A DNA stretch of 64,000 nt from Agelaius tricolor (lineage: Eukaryota; Chordata; Aves; Passeriformes; Icteridae): NCBI GenBank assembly GCA_023055355.1, contig JALJCS010000001.1, positions 96,705,381 through 96,769,380 of the forward strand, given 5' to 3'. How positions within the stretch are numbered: position 1 is the stretch's first letter; the number at the start of each line of letters is the position of its first letter. The notes under the pieces are model-generated. The model had not been told where the DNA came from. It made no database searches and worked only from the letters and a program-made list of their open reading frames with translations. Shown here piece after piece: positions 60,489 through 64,000 of this stretch. Made by a program: the position numbers and the translations under genes.

Positions 60489-61522
60489 CTAAAACCACAT
60501 GAGAAAAACATGAAATTACCATCCAAAATTTGGATAACTTATGAACTGCTTTTTCTTTGAATTGTATAAAATTGATTTAGAAAATAGAGTGAAAAGACTG
60601 TTTTTTTACCCCTACATCCCAGATTAAACCTGTCATTTTTTGGTTTATTAAAAAAACCCATATAATAAGAGTGTTCCTCATACATCTTTGATAAACTATA
60701 GCAAGTGTTTTAAATAAAATACTGTTCTCTGACTGTATTACACATCTCCCTCCCCAGACAAAGTACTCTGATTCTACGATCCTAAGTCTTTGATGAATAC
60801 ACCACGTCTGTTGTATGGACTATATTCCCAGTAGCCTCTGAAATTTTAATAGGAAGACATGCAGGACATGAATCTGGCATGGAGGATATTTCAGCAATGG
60901 CTGGACATCCTCAGTTCTCCCCAATGAAACAGAGCCCTCACTAATGATATGAGCTTGTGACAAGTGATCACACCTTCCCTGTTCCAGGGAAGGTTTCTAG
61001 TTGCATCTCAGGAAAGGCTCAGATGGGAGAAGACTGGGAGCCATGGCCCTCAAATACTCTGACTGAAAACATTCAAATGGAATACTTAAAAAGAATACCA
61101 GTCTTTTGAAGTATGAACAAAAAATTCACATAACCAAGGTTATCTTGTTAAAAAAAATAAAAGAGAAACAAGAACTCTGGACTTACTCTGATTGGTGCAG
61201 GAGGTGAAATCCTGACACCATTTGTACCTTATACCTGTTTTCTTTCTTATGTTAGGTGACGCAAATTATTATTTTGGTAGTAACAACACAAGATACATAA
61301 TGAAAAAATATAATTCTGCTAGCATTTGAAATCTGTGTATGCTTAATAAAATCCATATTGCTTCAAATTTAACACACAAGGCCAAAACCCATTGAATTTT
61401 GTCACGCAAAAACCTCAGAGCCAATGCAATTTCCACAGATCATTTTTCAGAAATTTCATAGCTGAAATAGTTTTGCTGGGTACAAGATCACGCTTAAAGA
61501 AAAGAACAAGGCGTGTACTCAC
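60489..61522. other. RIMS1 intron, 1,034 nt
   Basis: The middle part (about 60820-61080) is GC-richer, with segments such as TTCCAGGGAAGG and an imperfect AAGG/CCTT symmetry, possibly an old repeat relic. I cannot assign it to a family. The remainder is AT-rich intron. Confidence 0.7.
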
Positions 61523-61569
61523 TAGACTCTAATGGGGGGTGGGAAGTCTCGGGAATCCGTGGAATATCA
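61523..61569 (-). CDS. RIMS1: RIMS1 exon (window exon 1): short exon after the PDZ domain
   Basis: This 47-nt exon reads (G)DIPRIPETSHPPLES(S), matching mammalian RIM1 GDIPRIPESSHPPLESS with one change (Thr for Ser). It directly follows the PDZ domain, whose exons must lie above position 64000. It enters in phase 1 (one base completes Gly) and leaves in phase 1 (one base starts Ser). The acceptor is CATATTTTAG and the donor GTCTA|GTGAGT. Three CpGs and a CCCACCCCCC stretch stand out against the AT-rich flanks. Being 47 nt, it is not frame-neutral if skipped. Confidence 0.94.
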
Positions 61570-64000
61570 CTAAAATATGAACACAGCAATTAGAAACAAC
61601 AGAGACAACCTTTGGCTGTGACAAATACATTGCTGGGACAGTGTTCTAATAACATGGATTTGTTTCTGTTCTAACAGTTTACAAGGAAAGAAAGAGGAAA
61701 TATTTGAAGACATACTTTCTACTATCATTCATGAAAATCACACTAACACAAACCACGTTCAGGTTAAGGAACTAGCAGATATAACAATAAGGAACTAGCA
61801 GATATAACAATGTTAACATTGTGGATGGATTACAAGATATTTTACAACTGGAACAATAAAGAAAGAGAAATTTTAGGAAGAGAAAAATATGCAGTACATA
61901 GATATACTTCCTTTGCCAGAAGGAAGTACAGCTATGGTTGTTCAACTATTTTTTGGAGGAACAAAAATCAAAAAGATAAGACAAAGATTAACTCACTAGT
62001 AATTTTTATATAAACGTCTCAAGGCGTTCAGAGAATGAAACTGATGAAAATGTCTTACAATAATAAAAAAGGAAAACAAAGATTATAAGCAATGTTAAAC
62101 AAACAAGTGAATAATGCATTTCTCCAAAGGATAAAAGAAAATGAAACTGTATTAAAACTGGGTATGGACATTTTTCAACACATACATATCCAACACATAT
62201 ACAGATATAAGTAAGATAAACTGATTAAATCCACACACATCTATCAGTGTTTTCTCATCAATAAATTTATTCTTCCACCAAAATCTGGATGATGCTAGTT
62301 CCTGGCTCTTTCTATTCTCAGCTGTCATTGAAAATACATTACAAGAGCAAAAATCATCTAGTATTGCACATATCTTAACAAAGCAGCAGAGCAGGGAAAT
62401 GGAAACAAAACTCTTCAGTGAATTATTTGAATGTATTTTCATCCACACAGACTAATCCAAAACTGGAACTGCAATAACATTTCTGAAGAACAGTTACAAG
62501 ATTTTAAGTCTATAGTTGAGAATTTTAAAGGTATTCAGGCAGTCTGCTCAGTGAAACACAGAAATCTTTCTGACCTGGAACTCAATAAAACTAAGACTCC
62601 TATGTTTATATAAAGTCACTTATGAAAAAGAAACAGACACTGGTATTAGAAAAAAAATGCAACAGTGCCCAATCACTGAGCCTTAAAGTCCCTTTTCATG
62701 TCCTGCAATTTAAACTTGTGGTGCCTGTGGTTAAAATAGACTACTTCAGCTCTGCATTAATGTCTCAAATCAACTTAAACCTCAGATCACTAAACAAGAA
62801 TGTGCTTGTCTTGACTTCATGAGTCAGGAATAACGTGGTTTCATCAAACTCATGGAATTATAGCTGAACTAGTAATTCTTGACATGGCACAGTACTACAC
62901 TACAAACATATGAACAGATTAACAACCTGATGCACAGCAGGGCTGCTATGTACTCTTCTTCCTCTTAACATTTTCTCTTTTTCAGGTCAGACTTTCCAGG
63001 GCATTTCTCATCAGTCTGAAGTATTTACTTACCATAATCAAACAGATTTTGTGTTTAGTACAATGTTAAGTTTGCAATATTTTCTCGTGCTAGAATATGA
63101 ACACTCCCATCTGCAGTACAGCACTGTTTGCAATAACATCACTTTTAGGATGTCTAAAGAAAGGTTCACATGTGCAAGGACTTTCAAAATGGAAAGTGCC
63201 AGCCACAGTGTCAAGTTCTATAGTCCTGGTGTGATTAAAGACACTAAAACTAATTCTGTTTGGATTTTTTTCTTGTATTGTCAACAATACAGTAGGAAAA
63301 AAAGGCTAAAAATAAACTTCAAATATTAATTACACATTAATAACAACTTAATAACTGATTCATATTTCTGCTAAGGCACTGTCACACTATTACAACCAAT
63401 ACAGAAAAAATTAATAATAAATCAACACGAGAAAAAAATCCACACAGTTTAAAAGAGGATTAAATGTTGGCATTTTAATTAGAGAATGAATATTCTAAAA
63501 GGAAACTATAATCTAAAACTTCTCATGTGAGAAAACTAGTCTTATCTCGCCTGCTTTTAATTTTGTACTGCAGAAAATATTCTGATATATGATTTACAAA
63601 AAAGCTCTTTAGAAAAAATAGTAGCTCATTACTTAAAATATTCAAAACTAGACCAGTCAAAGAAAAATGAAGTTAAAAGTTGCACAACTGCTTATCTAAT
63701 ACAGTAACAAAATTTTACTCCCCTTTTGGAGCAATACGAACTTGAGAAAAGTAGTAGGCAGCTCTTTACCTCCAGTAAAGACCTGCCAACTTCAAACTTT
63801 GTCTTTCTATCCCTACCTTGTGTGGTCTTACATGATATTACATATTATTATCTTAAGTCTGATTCTTTCATGCCTCGATGACTATGTAGATTAAACAAAA
63901 CTGTGCCTTAGGCTGAAACTACTCTGTGCAGATATATGGTTTGTGAGAATCACTATTTTGCACAGGAACAGTTATAATTTCTTCAAGGCATATAGGCAAA
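61570..64000. other. RIMS1 intron upstream of the first visible exon (partial)
   Basis: AT-rich intron running off the window, with a 23-bp perfect tandem duplication at 61766-61811. I searched for PDZ-domain peptides (LGLKVVGGK-like) on the minus strand and found none here. The open frames at 62152-62448 and 63051-63329 have no supporting signal. Confidence 0.78.
61766..61811. repeat. 23-bp perfect tandem duplication
   Basis: AAGGAACTAGCAGATATAAC followed by AAT occurs twice head to tail (61766-61788, 61789-61811) without mismatch, implying a recent event or a polymorphic site. Confidence 0.96.

Larger units (their letters stand above)
2952..61569 (-). other. RIMS1: RIMS1 gene body, central part (17 coding exons placed)
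   Basis: The span runs from the first to the last RIMS1 coding exon visible here. The exons join in one uninterrupted frame of 1,872 nt. Paralogue choice rests on peptides such as ESSLPLPQPSPFMPRRH, GIGVVPP-VGYRSS and ELLMLPRAKRGRSAECLH. These match RIMS1 as I know it, whereas RIMS2 has VSSLPLPHPSPYMPRR and GIGVVSDYRH at the equivalent places. RIM1 is a presynaptic active-zone scaffold that links Rab3 vesicles, Munc13, RIM-BP, ELKS, liprin and calcium channels. The gene continues past both window edges: zinc finger and PDZ exons upstream, C2B exons and stop downstream. Confidence 0.93.

Noticed and set aside
60820..61080. GC-richer intronic block considered as a CR1-type retrotransposon fragment.
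   Set aside because: No diagnostic CR1 3' repeat or reverse-transcriptase frame could be seen, so a family assignment would be a guess.
62152..62448. A 98-codon minus-strand frame upstream of the first visible RIMS1 exon, considered as a PDZ-region exon.
   Set aside because: It has no PDZ motif (such as GLGF-like or LKVVGGK) and no splice sites in the phase needed by exon 61523.
1..64000. RIMS2 as an alternative identity for the gene.
   Set aside because: Several exon peptides (PLPQPSPFMPRRH, GIGVVPP, KMERPSISVISPTSPGAL, RQLPQVPVRSGSIEQ) fit RIMS1 and differ from RIMS2 at diagnostic positions.

Overview
The window looks like vertebrate, most likely avian, chromosomal DNA: AT-rich, CpG-poor, without operons, and holding short GT-AG exons separated by introns of about 0.1 to 14 kb. 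Two observations point to a bird. The encoded protein is a close orthologue of vertebrate RIMS1. There is also a decayed LTR fragment at 14965-15252 of a type I know from bird genomes (TguLTR5-like). No species call is possible from the sequence alone.

One gene fills the window. RIMS1, which encodes the presynaptic active-zone scaffold RIM1, lies on the minus strand, so transcription runs from high to low coordinates. I placed 17 coding exons (1,872 nt, about 624 codons) by conserved peptide, splice sites and exact phase agreement at every junction. The zinc finger and PDZ exons should lie beyond position 64000, and the C2B domain and stop codon below position 1. In the window, 5' to 3', are the PDZ-C2A linker (61569-61523, 60488-60376), the C2A domain (59332-58423), and the long alternatively spliced linker between C2A and C2B (57358-2952). 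That linker includes the RS-rich exons (51249-50474) and the RIM-BP-binding proline motif (25553-25441).

The linker is built for modular splicing. Seven consecutive exons (50599-30438) all begin and end in phase 2, so any subset can be dropped without a frameshift. A further 30-nt in-frame candidate microexon lies at 19914-19943.

The rest is intron. It contains simple repeats, several short perfect or near-perfect tandem duplications, a 130-150 bp direct repeat that brackets two coding exons, three strong hairpin or palindrome sites, a small CpG-dense island with a splice donor at 23755-23815, and an unexplained plus-strand reading frame of 49 codons behind a good splice acceptor at 2221-2371. 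Most open frames are random intronic frames. I found no RNA genes, CRISPR arrays or intact transposons. Comparisons with mammalian RIMS1 and RIMS2 are from memory, not from a search.
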